In this document: positions 17,059 through 25,962 of the stretch, piece by piece | How the letters are laid out: each line of letters begins with the position of its first letter | How positions within the stretch are numbered: position 1 is the stretch's first letter | Source of the DNA: Candidatus Methylacidiphilales bacterium | Lineage (GTDB): Bacteria > Pseudomonadota > Gammaproteobacteria > JASGCS01 | NCBI GenBank assembly: GCA_030054035.1 | Contig: JASGCS010000005.1 | Span: 1-49,164, forward strand | DNA length: 49,164 bases | Direction of reading: 5' to 3' | Program-made: the position numbers and the translations under genes | The notes under the pieces: generated by a model | What the model saw: only the letters and a program-made list of their open reading frames with translations | Databases searched by the model: none | What the model was told of the DNA's origin: nothing

Positions 17059-17150
17059 TGGCGGAGAGAAAGGGATTCGAACCCTTGAAATGGTATTAGC
17101 CATTTACTCACTTTCCAGGCGAGCTCATTCGACCACTCTGACATCTCTCC
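17059..17150 (-). tRNA. tRNA-Ser (anticodon GGA)
   Basis: On the minus strand the gene begins GGAGAGATGTCAGAGTGG, has anticodon GGA in CGCCTGGAAAGTG, a long class II variable arm, T loop GGTTCGAATCC and acceptor TCTCTCC-G pairing perfectly with the 5' end. CCA is encoded at 17061-17059. It lies 7 nt after the DUF1820 stop, so it is probably on the same transcript. The island ends against its 3' end, a usual integration target. Confidence 0.95.
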
Positions 17151-17157
17151 GTTTTTT

Positions 17158-17490
17158 TTATTTTACATTGTTGGGTGGTTGTGAATACACCACTGGACCT
17201 GATTGAAGTTTTTTACTGTCCATAGGTACTATTCTTGCAAGTCCATTGTTAGAAACTTGTTCCACTCTTAAAATGGAGTGGAGTGGAAGGAATAACTTTT
17301 CTGTAAATTTAAACTCTTCGCGAAGCTTCTCTTCTGAAGGATTTGCTATGATGTCAGATTGAAATTCTGTAAAGGTTATACCTTCTATGACGACAAAACC
17401 AAATAGGTCTGCTTGGTAAAAGTTATGCGCAAATAGTTCATAGACTGAGTCTTCAGTTTTAAATTTAATTCTATAGATTTTAGTTTGCAT
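17158..17490 (-). CDS. DUF1820 family protein
   Basis: 110 residues (MQTKIYRIKFKTEDSVYELFAHNFYQADLFGFVVIEGITF, then NPSEEKLREEFKFTEKLFLPLHSILRVEQV). The pattern of YxxxFxxxxxVYEL, DLFGFVxIE and PSEEKLRxEF with LPLHxILRV matches DUF1820, a small soluble family of gammaproteobacteria with no assigned function. It sits between guaA and tRNA-Ser on the same strand. Confidence 0.8.
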   Translation of the reverse strand: MQTKIYRIKFKTEDSVYELFAHNFYQADLFGFVVIEGITFTEFQSDIIANPSEEKLREEFKFTEKLFLPLHSILRVEQVSNNGLARIVPMDSKKLQSGPVVYSQPPNNVK

Positions 17491-17513
17491 TTATTTGATT
17501 ATAGCATAAAAGC

Positions 17514-19088
17514 CTACTCCCACTCAATCGTCGCTGGTGGTTTGCTCGTTATATCATAGACTACTCTTGAAATACTGGGAAGTTCATTGACGATTCTTCT
17601 GGCTACTAGTGATAGGAAGGAGTGAGGTAATTCTGTGTGGGTTGCGGTCATGAAGTCTGTTGTGTTTACTGCTCTGATTGCGATGATGTACTCATACACT
17701 CTGCCATCACCTTTTACTCCGACAGTTTTTTGAGGTATAAAGACACAGAACGCTTGGCTACATTGGTTGTATAGATTGTGCTGATATAGTTCTTTTAAAA
17801 AGATACTGTCTGCAATTCTGAGTATGGCTAACCTCTCTTCAGTAACTTCACCTAGAATTCTTACCGCAAGGCCAGGTCCTGGGAATGGATGTCGGTTAGT
17901 CATTTCGTCCGGGATACCTAACTCTTTGCCAATTGCTCTTACCTCGTCTTTGAATAAATGTGAGAGAGGTTCTAGAATTTTAAGATTCATTTTTTTAGGT
18001 AGCCCCCCAACATTATGGTGAGATTTGATGACCTTTGATTTTTTTGAAAGGACTGCTGATTCAATGAGGTCGGGGTAAATTGTTCCTTGCGCTAAGAATG
18101 CAATGGGCGCCTGTTTTTTAGCATATTGTTCAAATACACTGATGAATGCCGCACCTATTTTTTTTCTTTTTTTCTCAGGATTGGTTTCTCGTTTAATGGT
18201 TTTAAGAAAAATCTTTTTAGCATCGATTACCGTTAAGGTAATCCCAGTCAGTTTTTCAAAAATTTGTTTGACATAAGCGCTTTCTTCTGAACGCATTAAG
18301 CCATTATCAACATGCACACAATGAAGATTTTCTCCAATGGCGCGATGCACCAGTATTGCGCAGACGAGAGAATCTACTCCCCCCGAAAGAGCAAGGAGCA
18401 CATGTTTATTTTCACAGGTACTTTTTATCTGTTCAATTTGTTGGGCAATGATAGATTGTGGTGTCCAGGTTGATTCACAATGGCAGATTCTATGCACGAA
18501 TCTATTTATAATTCTTTGTCCTTGTAGAGTATGGGAAACTTCAGGGTGAAATTGAAGGCCATATATTTTCCTTACATCGTCTGACATTGCAAGTATAGCG
18601 CCTTGGCTGTTTGTGGAATTAATCGTGAATGATGGTGGTGCTGTGAGAACTGAGTCACTATGGCTCATCCAGGTGATGAGCTTTGATTGACCCTTCTCGT
18701 CAAAAGAATCTTCAATACCATTAAGTAATAGACTTTGATTATTGATGAGGATTTCTGATCTACCAAACTCACTACCGGTATGGCTTGCGACTTTTCCACC
18801 AAGTGCTTGTGCGATGAGTTGCATACCATAACAAATTCCAAGTAAAGGTATTGATGCATGTAGTAAGTACTCAGGTAGAATAAAATCGTCCTCAGCTGAA
18901 ACTGAATCAGGGCCACCTGATAAAATCACCCCAGAAGGTTTGTGGCTCATTAAAACCTCTTTGGTAATGTCACAGGGAAGAATAATTGAAAAAACATTCG
19001 CTTGACGAATTCTCCGTGCGATCAACTGGGTGTATTGTGATCCAAAATCAAGAATCACAATAGTGAATTTCTCTGAACCGCTCTCCAT
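17514..19088 (-). CDS. guaA: GMP synthase (glutamine-hydrolysing)
   Basis: Converts XMP to GMP. An N-terminal class I glutaminase has its nucleophile Cys in LLGICYGMQLIAQALGG and the triad His-Glu in GLQFHPEVSHT. The ATP pyrophosphatase P-loop is LALSGGVDSLVCA, and the C-terminal dimer domain ends with VVYDITSKPPATIEWE. 524 residues, full length. The ATG overlaps the guaB stop by one base (TAATG), so the pair is coupled. Confidence 0.98.
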   Translation of the reverse strand: MESGSEKFTIVILDFGSQYTQLIARRIRQANVFSIILPCDITKEVLMSHKPSGVILSGGPDSVSAEDDFILPEYLLHASIPLLGICYGMQLIAQALGGKVASHTGSEFGRSEILINNQSLLLNGIEDSFDEKGQSKLITWMSHSDSVLTAPPSFTINSTNSQGAILAMSDDVRKIYGLQFHPEVSHTLQGQRIINRFVHRICHCESTWTPQSIIAQQIEQIKSTCENKHVLLALSGGVDSLVCAILVHRAIGENLHCVHVDNGLMRSEESAYVKQIFEKLTGITLTVIDAKKIFLKTIKRETNPEKKRKKIGAAFISVFEQYAKKQAPIAFLAQGTIYPDLIESAVLSKKSKVIKSHHNVGGLPKKMNLKILEPLSHLFKDEVRAIGKELGIPDEMTNRHPFPGPGLAVRILGEVTEERLAILRIADSIFLKELYQHNLYNQCSQAFCVFIPQKTVGVKGDGRVYEYIIAIRAVNTTDFMTATHTELPHSFLSLVARRIVNELPSISRVVYDITSKPPATIEWE

Positions 19089-20548
19089 TATCGATTGTAA
19101 TTGGGGGAATCTTTGGTTATGACAACATCATGGACATGGCTTTCTGTTATGCCCGCTGTGGTGATGGTAATGAGGGTAGATTTTTTTTGAAGATCCGGGA
19201 GTGTGGCTGATCCGCAGTAGCCCATTCCAGAACGAAGCCCTCCAATTAATTGGTAGAGCACTTCTTTCACTTCACCTTTGTAAGGAATCCTACCTTCTAT
19301 TCCTTCAGGAACTAGTTTATCCAATCCTCGTTCTTGAAAATATCTATCCGCTGATCCTTGCGTCATAGCGCCAAGTGAACCCATACCTCGATAATTCTTA
19401 TAATATTTTCCTTGATAAATCTCTGCTTCCCCAGGTGCCTCCTCAGTGCCAGCAATAAGGTTGCCCAACATCACCGCATGAGCTCCGGTTGCAAGTGCCT
19501 TTACAATATCTCCAGAATAGCGAATCCCGCCATCTGCTATGATTGTAACTGAAGATCGCTTAAGCGCATTAGCAACATCCTGGATAGCAGTTATCTGAGG
19601 CACACCAACACCAGCAACGATTCTGGTAGTACAAATAGAACCAGGACCAATCCCAACTTTAACACAATTCACACCAAGACTTGCTAGTGCCTTTGCGGCT
19701 TTTGCAGTAGCAATATTACCAACTATTAAATCAGTATTTGGGAATTTCTTTTTTATCCATTTGGTCGCTTCTAAAACCGATTTACTATGTCCATGCGCAG
19801 TATCTAAAGCAATAATGTCAGCCCCTGCTGCAAGTACTTTTTCAGCTCTTTCAAAATCATGAGGCCCAATCGCGGCGCCGACTCTTAGTCTACCTTTTGA
19901 ATCTAACGTTGCAATGGGAAAATTATCACTTTTTGAAAGATCTGATTTTGTAATCATACCAAGTAATTCTCCTTGTGGAGAAACTATCAAAACTCGCTCT
20001 ATTCTATGAGTGCGCAATAGATTTTCTACTTCCTTTTTGGAAGTGTAAGCCGGAAGGGTTACCAGTCGTTCTCGTGGAGTCATGATAGTAGTAACCGACT
20101 TTGAGGAAGCGGTTTCAAATCGCAAATCTCGATTGGTTACTAATCCAGCCACGGTGTTAGTTTTTTCGTCAATGATTGGCATTGACGATACTTTGTGACG
20201 CTGGGTAAGTTCCATAATTTCTGTAATGGTGTGATTGGTGGTTGCAGTAATTGGTTTATGCACCACCCCACTTTGGTAGCGTTTGACATAGTGGATTTCT
20301 TTTGCCTGTAAATCAGGGGTTATATTTTTATGAATAATTCCTAGTCCCCCTTCCTGGGCCATAGCTATAGCCATACGATGTTCAGTTACCGTGTCCATTG
20401 CCGCAGCTATTATGGGTATTTTTAGGGTAAGTTTTTTTGTGAGGATAGTTGACACATCGACATCTTTAGGGAGAACATCCGAATAATCTGGTATCAGTAG
20501 GACATCATCAAAAGTCAATCCTTTATTTGATATGATTTTCTTTATCAT
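19088..20548 (-). CDS. guaB: Inosine-5'-monophosphate dehydrogenase
   Basis: Oxidises IMP to XMP, the rate-limiting step toward GMP. The barrel holds the catalytic Cys loop [20 protein letters not shown], with DTAHGHS and [14 protein letters not shown]; two CBS domains sit near residues 90-200 ([22 protein letters not shown]). The start is put at [18 protein letters not shown] (20548), matching the family. The frame to 20632 would add 28 hydrophobic residues over the xseA promoter and start. Divergent to xseA with 43 bp between, the same arrangement as in E. coli. Confidence 0.97.
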   Translation of the reverse strand: MIKKIISNKGLTFDDVLLIPDYSDVLPKDVDVSTILTKKLTLKIPIIAAAMDTVTEHRMAIAMAQEGGLGIIHKNITPDLQAKEIHYVKRYQSGVVHKPITATTNHTITEIMELTQRHKVSSMPIIDEKTNTVAGLVTNRDLRFETASSKSVTTIMTPRERLVTLPAYTSKKEVENLLRTHRIERVLIVSPQGELLGMITKSDLSKSDNFPIATLDSKGRLRVGAAIGPHDFERAEKVLAAGADIIALDTAHGHSKSVLEATKWIKKKFPNTDLIVGNIATAKAAKALASLGVNCVKVGIGPGSICTTRIVAGVGVPQITAIQDVANALKRSSVTIIADGGIRYSGDIVKALATGAHAVMLGNLIAGTEEAPGEAEIYQGKYYKNYRGMGSLGAMTQGSADRYFQERGLDKLVPEGIEGRIPYKGEVKEVLYQLIGGLRSGMGYCGSATLPDLQKKSTLITITTAGITESHVHDVVITKDSPNYNR

Positions 20549-20591
20549 TATTGTTGCTATTTTACTGTATTCTATTATGAGGAACAGAGGT

Positions 20592-21800
20592 ATGAATTTC
20601 ACAGAACCATATTGTAGCGTTAGCGAACTCACTCAAGAAATTAAAAAGGTACTTGAATATCAGGTAGCCCCCCGATGGATACGAGGTGAAATTGGCAATA
20701 TGAGTGAGCCGTCATCTGGGCATTGGTATTTTAATTTAAAAGATGCAAACTCAATGATTAGATGCTGTATGTTTAAATTTTCTCAATCGGGAGCAGCAGT
20801 AAAACCAAGAGAAGGTATGGAAGTTATTTTATTTGGTACGATTTCAGTATATGTAGCACGGGGTGAGACTCAAATAATTGTTTCAAAATTAGTGGAATTT
20901 GGGGTTGGCGCTTTGGCAATTACTTTTGAATTGTTGAAAAAGAAATTAGAGGCCGAAGGGCTTTTTGCCCAAGAAAGAAAAAAAGAGTTGCCGACAGCTA
21001 TTGATACAATCGCACTGATCACCTCCCCAACTGGAGCCGCGCAACATGATGTGGTTGTGACTCTTGAAAAAAGGTGGCCTCTCATGGAAGTTAATTTTTA
21101 TCACACTACCGTGCAAGGGCAAGGTAGTGTTGAGGCAGTATGCCACGCACTGCAACAAGCATACCTAGATACTAGCAATCAAGTAATTTTACTCGTTCGT
21201 GGCGGAGGATCTCTCGAAGACCTTTGGACTTTTAATGAAGAAAAAATAATCAGATTGATAGCTAAGTCTCCTGTGCCAATTATTAGTGGGATTGGTCATG
21301 AGAATGACTTTACCTTAACTGATTTTGTCGCTGATGTTCGCGCATCAACTCCTACCGCAGCAGCAGTGTTAGTAACGTTAGATCAATTTGAAGTACGAGA
21401 AACAATCTCGCACTATTCTGACAATATAAAACACACTATGTACACATTGCTAGAGCAACACGCTATGGAACTAGATTATAAACAACGCACCCTTGCACAT
21501 CACCACCCACACATGTTGGTAGAACATTTAGAAAACTCAATTCAAAATAAACAAGACAAATTACAATACTACTGGAAAAGTGTTTTTGACAAAAAATCCT
21601 ATCAACTCTCTGAGCTAATCAATTCGCTTAGATTGAATAATCCCATGGCACTTTTACAGCGAGGGTACGCTATAGTACAGGATCAAAGTGGCAGATTAAT
21701 TACTGACAGCGCTGCATTAACTGAGGGGCAAGTTGTTAAAACAAAAGTCGCTACCGGCGAGTTTAGTTCAAAAGTTACTTCTATTGATAGTGTAAAATAG
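20592..21800 (+). CDS. xseA: Exodeoxyribonuclease VII large subunit
   Basis: Large subunit of the single-strand DNA exonuclease. OB fold at the N-terminus (YCSVSELTQEIKKVLE, PRWIRGEIGN, GHWYFNLKDANSMIRCCMF), catalytic core with ALITSPTGAAQHDV, LVRGGGSLEDLWTFNEE and SGIGHENDFTLTDFVADVRASTPTAAA, then a coiled coil and the C-terminal LQRGYAIV. Start chosen at MNFTEPYCSV (20592), preceded by a GAGGA ribosome-binding site; the frame to 20532 adds an unlikely hydrophobic extension. About 402 residues, slightly short in the coiled coil. xseB is not in the window. Confidence 0.95.
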   Translation: MNFTEPYCSVSELTQEIKKVLEYQVAPRWIRGEIGNMSEPSSGHWYFNLKDANSMIRCCMFKFSQSGAAVKPREGMEVILFGTISVYVARGETQIIVSKLVEFGVGALAITFELLKKKLEAEGLFAQERKKELPTAIDTIALITSPTGAAQHDVVVTLEKRWPLMEVNFYHTTVQGQGSVEAVCHALQQAYLDTSNQVILLVRGGGSLEDLWTFNEEKIIRLIAKSPVPIISGIGHENDFTLTDFVADVRASTPTAAAVLVTLDQFEVRETISHYSDNIKHTMYTLLEQHAMELDYKQRTLAHHHPHMLVEHLENSIQNKQDKLQYYWKSVFDKKSYQLSELINSLRLNNPMALLQRGYAIVQDQSGRLITDSAALTEGQVVKTKVATGEFSSKVTSIDSVK

Positions 21801-21825
21801 ATGACTAATTACCTGGAGGTTTGTG

Positions 21826-22527
21826 ATGATTAAGAAGTTAAAAAAGAAATCTAACAAAATAAAAATTAAACGAACACTATCCAAACGGCCTAGCAAAAAA
21901 ATTACTTCTCGTAAAATTGTTAAGGTAATCGCTAAGACTGCTAAAAAAAAGACTGCGCGCTCTGAAAAATCGCTAACTCCCAAACAAAAATTAATTAACC
22001 TGGTACGAGTTCGTAATACTAAGCTAAAAAGCAAGCTCAAGTCAGAACATATTGTAATTGCAAGGGCAGTTGATAACACTAATTCTACCACCCCGCAAAA
22101 TATATTAGAGTACGAAAAAGCAAAATTAAGTAAATTAAAAAAACAGAGTAATTATCTACAAAAAAAAGATGTTGAATTTTTCAAGCAATATTTTGCCAAT
22201 AAAAAAGATCTTTTACTTAACGAGATGAATCTAACCAAAGATCACCTTCAATCTGATTCAATTAATTTTCCTGACCAAACCGATCGAGCCACACAAGAAG
22301 AAGAGTTTTCTATTGAACTTCGCACAAGAGATCGTGAAAGAAATTTATTAAAAAAGATTGAACACTCAACAAGACTACTAGAAAAAAATCAATTTGGTTT
22401 TTGTGAAAGTTGCGGTGATAAAATTGGTCGAGAACGATTGCTTTCCAGACCAGAAGCAACCCTTTGCATACAATGTAAATCTGCTAAAGAGCGAGAAGAG
22501 AGGCAAACTCGCCATAGTCATGGGTAG
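21826..22527 (+). CDS. DksA/TraR-type regulator with a lysine-rich N-terminal tail
   Basis: The last ~120 residues are DksA-like: coiled-coil arm with DQTDRATQEEEFSIELRTRDRERNLLKKIE, then a four-Cys zinc finger CESCGDKIGRERLLSRPEATLCIQCKS. DksA binds the RNA polymerase secondary channel and works with ppGpp. In place of the usual short start there is a ~60-residue tail very rich in Lys, Arg, Ser and Thr (KKITSRKIVKVIAKTAKKKT), resembling bacterial histone H1-like tails. GGAGG lies 6 nt before the ATG at 21826, favouring it over the GTG one codon upstream. It follows xseA by 25 nt. Confidence 0.85.
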   Translation: MIKKLKKKSNKIKIKRTLSKRPSKKITSRKIVKVIAKTAKKKTARSEKSLTPKQKLINLVRVRNTKLKSKLKSEHIVIARAVDNTNSTTPQNILEYEKAKLSKLKKQSNYLQKKDVEFFKQYFANKKDLLLNEMNLTKDHLQSDSINFPDQTDRATQEEEFSIELRTRDRERNLLKKIEHSTRLLEKNQFGFCESCGDKIGRERLLSRPEATLCIQCKSAKEREERQTRHSHG

Positions 22528-22552
22528 TGTTTGTGTTAGCTAACGTTTTATA

Positions 22553-23989
22553 TTAAACTTCATAACGCTCGAAATTATTTTTATCGTCAGCGTTATCGCT
22601 GGAATGCATAGGAGGGAGTGGCACCACTTCTCTTGAAGTAAATGTTACTATCGGTTTGTTAAACTCAAGTGATATTGAGCCGACTGGGCCATTTCTGTGT
22701 TTTGCAATTATTAATTTACATTGTAAATAATTAGTTTTCTTATTTTCATCTTTTTCGTCTTGATGTATAAAGAGCACAATATCGGCATCTTGTTCAATAG
22801 TACCACTATCGCGCAAGTCGGAAAGCTTAGGCTCTTCCCTGCCTCTTTTTTCAATTTCACGAGATAGCTGTGACAGTGCAAGCACCGGAACTTGGATTTC
22901 TTTAGCTAATTGCTTCAAAGACCTAGTTATCTTTGCGATTTCATTTACTCTATTATTTTCTCTCTCATTTGAGCTCATCAACTGAATATAATCTACTACG
23001 ATAAAAGAAAGTTTATGTTTTCTTACCACCATCCGAGCTATAGTAAACAAATCCAATGGAGTAAGTGCAGAAGCATCTTCAATAAATAGAGGGAACTCCT
23101 GCTCATCTAAACTGAGCACTTTATCTATCATATCAAAATCGGACTGAGATTGTAATTTGCCAGATCGAATGGTCGCGTGATTAATATTGGTTAACGAAGA
23201 TAGCAATCTAACCACCAACTGTTTACACGACATTTCCATGCTAAAAAATAATACTGGTAACTTGTTGAGCGCAACCGCTTGGGTAATGTTTAAGGCTAGG
23301 GCGGTTTTGCCATGTCCTGGCCTAGCTGCTAATACAATCAAATCACCGGGTTGAAAACCTAACGTAATTTTATCTAGTGCTGGAAAACCACTTGAGATTC
23401 CAAGTAAATTGGTTTCTCGGTCTTGGTTTCGCTTGATATCTTCTCGAATAGAAGAAGAGAAGGCGGAAATATGCGCAACATCACTTTTTAACCCACCATG
23501 TTCTTGAATTTTCATCAAGTCAGTCTCAATAATTCGGATGATATCTTTCGCAGACTCTCCCTCAGGGTACAGTGCGTGTTTGGTAGTTTTTTCACCAAAA
23601 ATTGCAAGCGCCCGTAACAGTGAAGCGTTTTTTAAAATTTGCGCATAGGTTTTAACATGGGCAGCAGATGGGTTTTCTGAGACAAGATGTAGTAAGTACG
23701 ATAACCCTCCTACTTGTTCAAGATGGTTATTATTACTTAAGAAATCAGCCACCGCTACTACATCAAAGGTATGGGTATGGATTGCAATTTGTGTAATGGC
23801 TTTAAAGATCTGCCGATGGCTGGTTAAAGAAAAGTCTTCGACTGTAATTTTATCAAATACTTCCACCCAAGCCAGCTCACTTTGCATCAAACAACCAAGT
23901 AATGAGGCTTCAACTTGTTGAAGTCTTTTTAAGTCTTCATTGCGCTCTTTTTGATGCGGGAGTAAACTGTAATGTTGTTCTGGTCCCAC
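22553..23989 (-). CDS. dnaB: Replicative DNA helicase DnaB
   Basis: Hexameric fork helicase. The N-terminal primase-interaction domain (EASLLGCLMQSELAWVEVFDKI) is followed by a RecA-type motor with Walker A VLAARPGHGKTALALN (relatives have RPSMGKTA), Walker B FIVVDYIQLMSS, and LSQLSREIEKRGREEPKLSDLRDSGTIEQDADIVLFI. 478 residues, normal. The start is a GTG with no visible ribosome-binding site. It follows rplI, the common order. Confidence 0.97.
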   Translation of the reverse strand: MGPEQHYSLLPHQKERNEDLKRLQQVEASLLGCLMQSELAWVEVFDKITVEDFSLTSHRQIFKAITQIAIHTHTFDVVAVADFLSNNNHLEQVGGLSYLLHLVSENPSAAHVKTYAQILKNASLLRALAIFGEKTTKHALYPEGESAKDIIRIIETDLMKIQEHGGLKSDVAHISAFSSSIREDIKRNQDRETNLLGISSGFPALDKITLGFQPGDLIVLAARPGHGKTALALNITQAVALNKLPVLFFSMEMSCKQLVVRLLSSLTNINHATIRSGKLQSQSDFDMIDKVLSLDEQEFPLFIEDASALTPLDLFTIARMVVRKHKLSFIVVDYIQLMSSNERENNRVNEIAKITRSLKQLAKEIQVPVLALSQLSREIEKRGREEPKLSDLRDSGTIEQDADIVLFIHQDEKDENKKTNYLQCKLIIAKHRNGPVGSISLEFNKPIVTFTSREVVPLPPMHSSDNADDKNNFERYEV

Positions 23990-24002
23990 GAAAAAACAAA
24001 TA

Positions 24003-24455
24003 TTAAGATTCTTCTGCTTTAACTGTTAATTGAATAGTAGAAATAATATCCAAATGCAACCTGATAGAAATAGGAAAAATACCAACTTCTCGAATCGGGC
24101 CATTGGGCATAAGCACTTGCGAACGTCCAATAGAAAATCCAAGTTTATTAACCGCACTAGAAATTATCGTCGTACCAATAGAACCGAACAACTTCCCTTC
24201 TGAATTGGCAAGTGAATTAACAACAACTGCTAATCCTTCAAGCGCAACTGCTACGCTTTGAGCATCAGTGGTGCGTTTTGACTCTTGATCAAGTAATTTT
24301 TCTTTTAACTTTTCAAAAATTGCAAAATTTTCTTCGGAATAAGGTAGTGCCTTTTTATTTGGTATAAGGTAGTTTCTGCAATAGCCATTCTTAACTTTAA
24401 CTTTCTCCCCAATTGAACCGAGATTTGCAATACGTTCTAATAAAATAACTTGCAT
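24003..24455 (-). CDS. rplI: 50S ribosomal protein bL9
   Basis: 150 residues beginning MQVILLERIANLGSIGEKVKVKNGYCRNYLIPNKKA, the bL9 signature that binds 23S rRNA, joined by a long helix to the C-terminal domain (KLFGSIGTTIISSAVNK). It lies 5 nt after rpsR. Confidence 0.97.
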   Translation of the reverse strand: MQVILLERIANLGSIGEKVKVKNGYCRNYLIPNKKALPYSEENFAIFEKLKEKLLDQESKRTTDAQSVAVALEGLAVVVNSLANSEGKLFGSIGTTIISSAVNKLGFSIGRSQVLMPNGPIREVGIFPISIRLHLDIISTIQLTVKAEES

Positions 24456-24460
24456 AAAAA

Positions 24461-24736
24461 TTATTGTTGTAACGAGTGACTATCTGTGTAGGGAAGTAAC
24501 GCAATAAATCTGGCTCGTTTAACCGCGAGACTAAGTTGTCGTTGTTTTTTTGAATCCATAAATCTAGATTTTGGAGAAAGAATTTTTTTTGTTTCGCTTA
24601 GAAACGGCACAAGCGACGCAATGTCTTTATAGTCAAACATTTTAGGAGGTTCACGTAAGATTGGATAATCTAGTCGAGTAAGTTCAGATTTACTAATTGA
24701 AAAACTTTTGCTTTTTTTATTTTTAGGGGCTGCCAT
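24461..24736 (-). CDS. rpsR: 30S ribosomal protein bS18
   Basis: 91 residues; the conserved core reads FDYKDIASLVPFLSETKKILSPKSRFMDSKKQRQLSLAVKRARFIALLPYT. The N-terminus is Lys/Ser-rich. It starts 8 nt after rpsF, with no priB between them as seen in many gamma- and betaproteobacteria. Confidence 0.96.
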   Translation of the reverse strand: MAAPKNKKSKSFSISKSELTRLDYPILREPPKMFDYKDIASLVPFLSETKKILSPKSRFMDSKKQRQLSLAVKRARFIALLPYTDSHSLQQ

Positions 24737-24744
24737 TTGTTTAG

Positions 24745-25146
24745 TTATATCCGTTCTGTAATTGGTGCTAGAAGAGGGTCATCGCTCAATTCGGAGTTGT
24801 TTTCCACTTCTGAACTTTCTTGCAACTGCTTTCGTTTTAGAAACAACGATGTCTCTGAGATTGCTTTATCCATCCGAATGATCAAAAAACGCATTACTGA
24901 ATCGCTAAATCTAAAAAGTTTTTGAAGTTCATGTAGCACATCGCTATTACATTCTACATTTAATAAAAGATAAATTGCTTTAGTTAATTTTTCAATTGGG
25001 TACGCTAAGGATTGTCTTCCCCAGTTCTCGTTTCTATATATCTTACCGGAGCCTTTTTCAATCATACTTACATAACGCTCAAGCATTGCATCAACCTGAT
25101 CCACTCGATCTGGATGTACTAGAATTACGATTTCGTAATGATTCAT
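24745..25146 (-). CDS. rpsF: 30S ribosomal protein bS6
   Basis: Start placed at MNHYEIVILVHPD (25146), the family N-terminus; an ATG six codons upstream (25164) would add SIKTK. Other conserved parts are GKIYRNENWGRQSLAYPIEKLTKAIYLLLNVEC and VMRFLIIRM. The C-terminal tail is acidic (SSEVENNSELSDD), as in species whose bS6 is glutamylated. Confidence 0.95.
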   Translation of the reverse strand: MNHYEIVILVHPDRVDQVDAMLERYVSMIEKGSGKIYRNENWGRQSLAYPIEKLTKAIYLLLNVECNSDVLHELQKLFRFSDSVMRFLIIRMDKAISETSLFLKRKQLQESSEVENNSELSDDPLLAPITERI

Positions 25147-25200
25147 CTTTGTTTTAATGGACATAAGGGCTGATAGTATACCATAAACAGGGTGTATTGT

Positions 25201-25962
25201 TCAAGCAATCCCTTGATTTCTTTGACGGTTAACTTCGTAACAAAGTATACCACATGCCACCGAAACATTAACACTCCCTATCGCACTTTTCATTGGAATT
25301 GTTGTTATAAGATCGCACGAATTGATGAGCAATTGCTTAAGCCCTTGCCCTTCACACCCTAAACAGATAGCAACAGGGCCAAGTAAGTTTACGTCTTGAA
25401 TATCTGAAGCTTGCTGAGCCACTGTCGCAATACAAGTTACTCCCTGGTCTTGTAATTTTTTTAAGGCAAAGCTTAGGTTTGATACGACCACCACTGGCAC
25501 CGTAGCTCCACTTGAAGCTTTGCTAACTAGAGGCGATACACTTGCAGTCTGATGTTTAGAAATTATCACTGCGGTTGCACCAAAAGCGTCTGCTGAACGA
25601 ATGCACGCACCTAAATTTCTAGGATCAGTAATTCTGTCAAGCACAATGATGAGTGGTGTTGGTTTCGCATGAGGTAATCGGTCAAGTAATTGGTTAAAGC
25701 TGAGTTGCGATTTACTTTCTTTGTTGAGATACGCAATCACTCCTTGGTGATTAATATTTGGAGAAATCTCATCTAATCTAGAACGAGAAACCTCAGAGAT
25801 CGCACAGGATTTAGTATTAGCAATTTTTCTTATTTCCTCCATTCTCTTATCAAGGCGTTTACAATCAATAAGTAGTTGTGACACTCGGCTCGGTTGATGC
25901 GATAGTAACGATAATACCGCATGGATTCCAAAAACTTTCTCAGTAATTTTTTCTTCGTTCAT
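25201..25962 (-). CDS. rlmB: 23S rRNA (guanosine-2'-O-)-methyltransferase RlmB
   Basis: SpoU-type knotted methyltransferase for Gm2251. N-terminal substrate-binding domain (KVFGIHAVLSLLSHQP), then motif 1 IVLDRITDPRNLGACIRSADAFGATAVI, motif 2 VAICLGCEGQGLKQLL and motif 3 IPMKSAIGSVNVSVACGILCYE. 253 residues. It overlaps the end of the upstream RNase gene by 23 nt. Confidence 0.96.
   Translation of the reverse strand: MNEEKITEKVFGIHAVLSLLSHQPSRVSQLLIDCKRLDKRMEEIRKIANTKSCAISEVSRSRLDEISPNINHQGVIAYLNKESKSQLSFNQLLDRLPHAKPTPLIIVLDRITDPRNLGACIRSADAFGATAVIISKHQTASVSPLVSKASSGATVPVVVVSNLSFALKKLQDQGVTCIATVAQQASDIQDVNLLGPVAICLGCEGQGLKQLLINSCDLITTIPMKSAIGSVNVSVACGILCYEVNRQRNQGIA

Noticed and set aside
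20548-20632. Upstream extension of guaB
   Set aside because: It would cover the xseA start region and adds residues unlike any IMP dehydrogenase; the family N-terminus begins at 20548.
22534-22546. GTTAGCTAAC followed by GTTTT as a terminator between the DksA-type gene and dnaB
   Set aside because: A 10-bp palindrome without a spacer can form only a very short stem once a loop is allowed; too weak to call.
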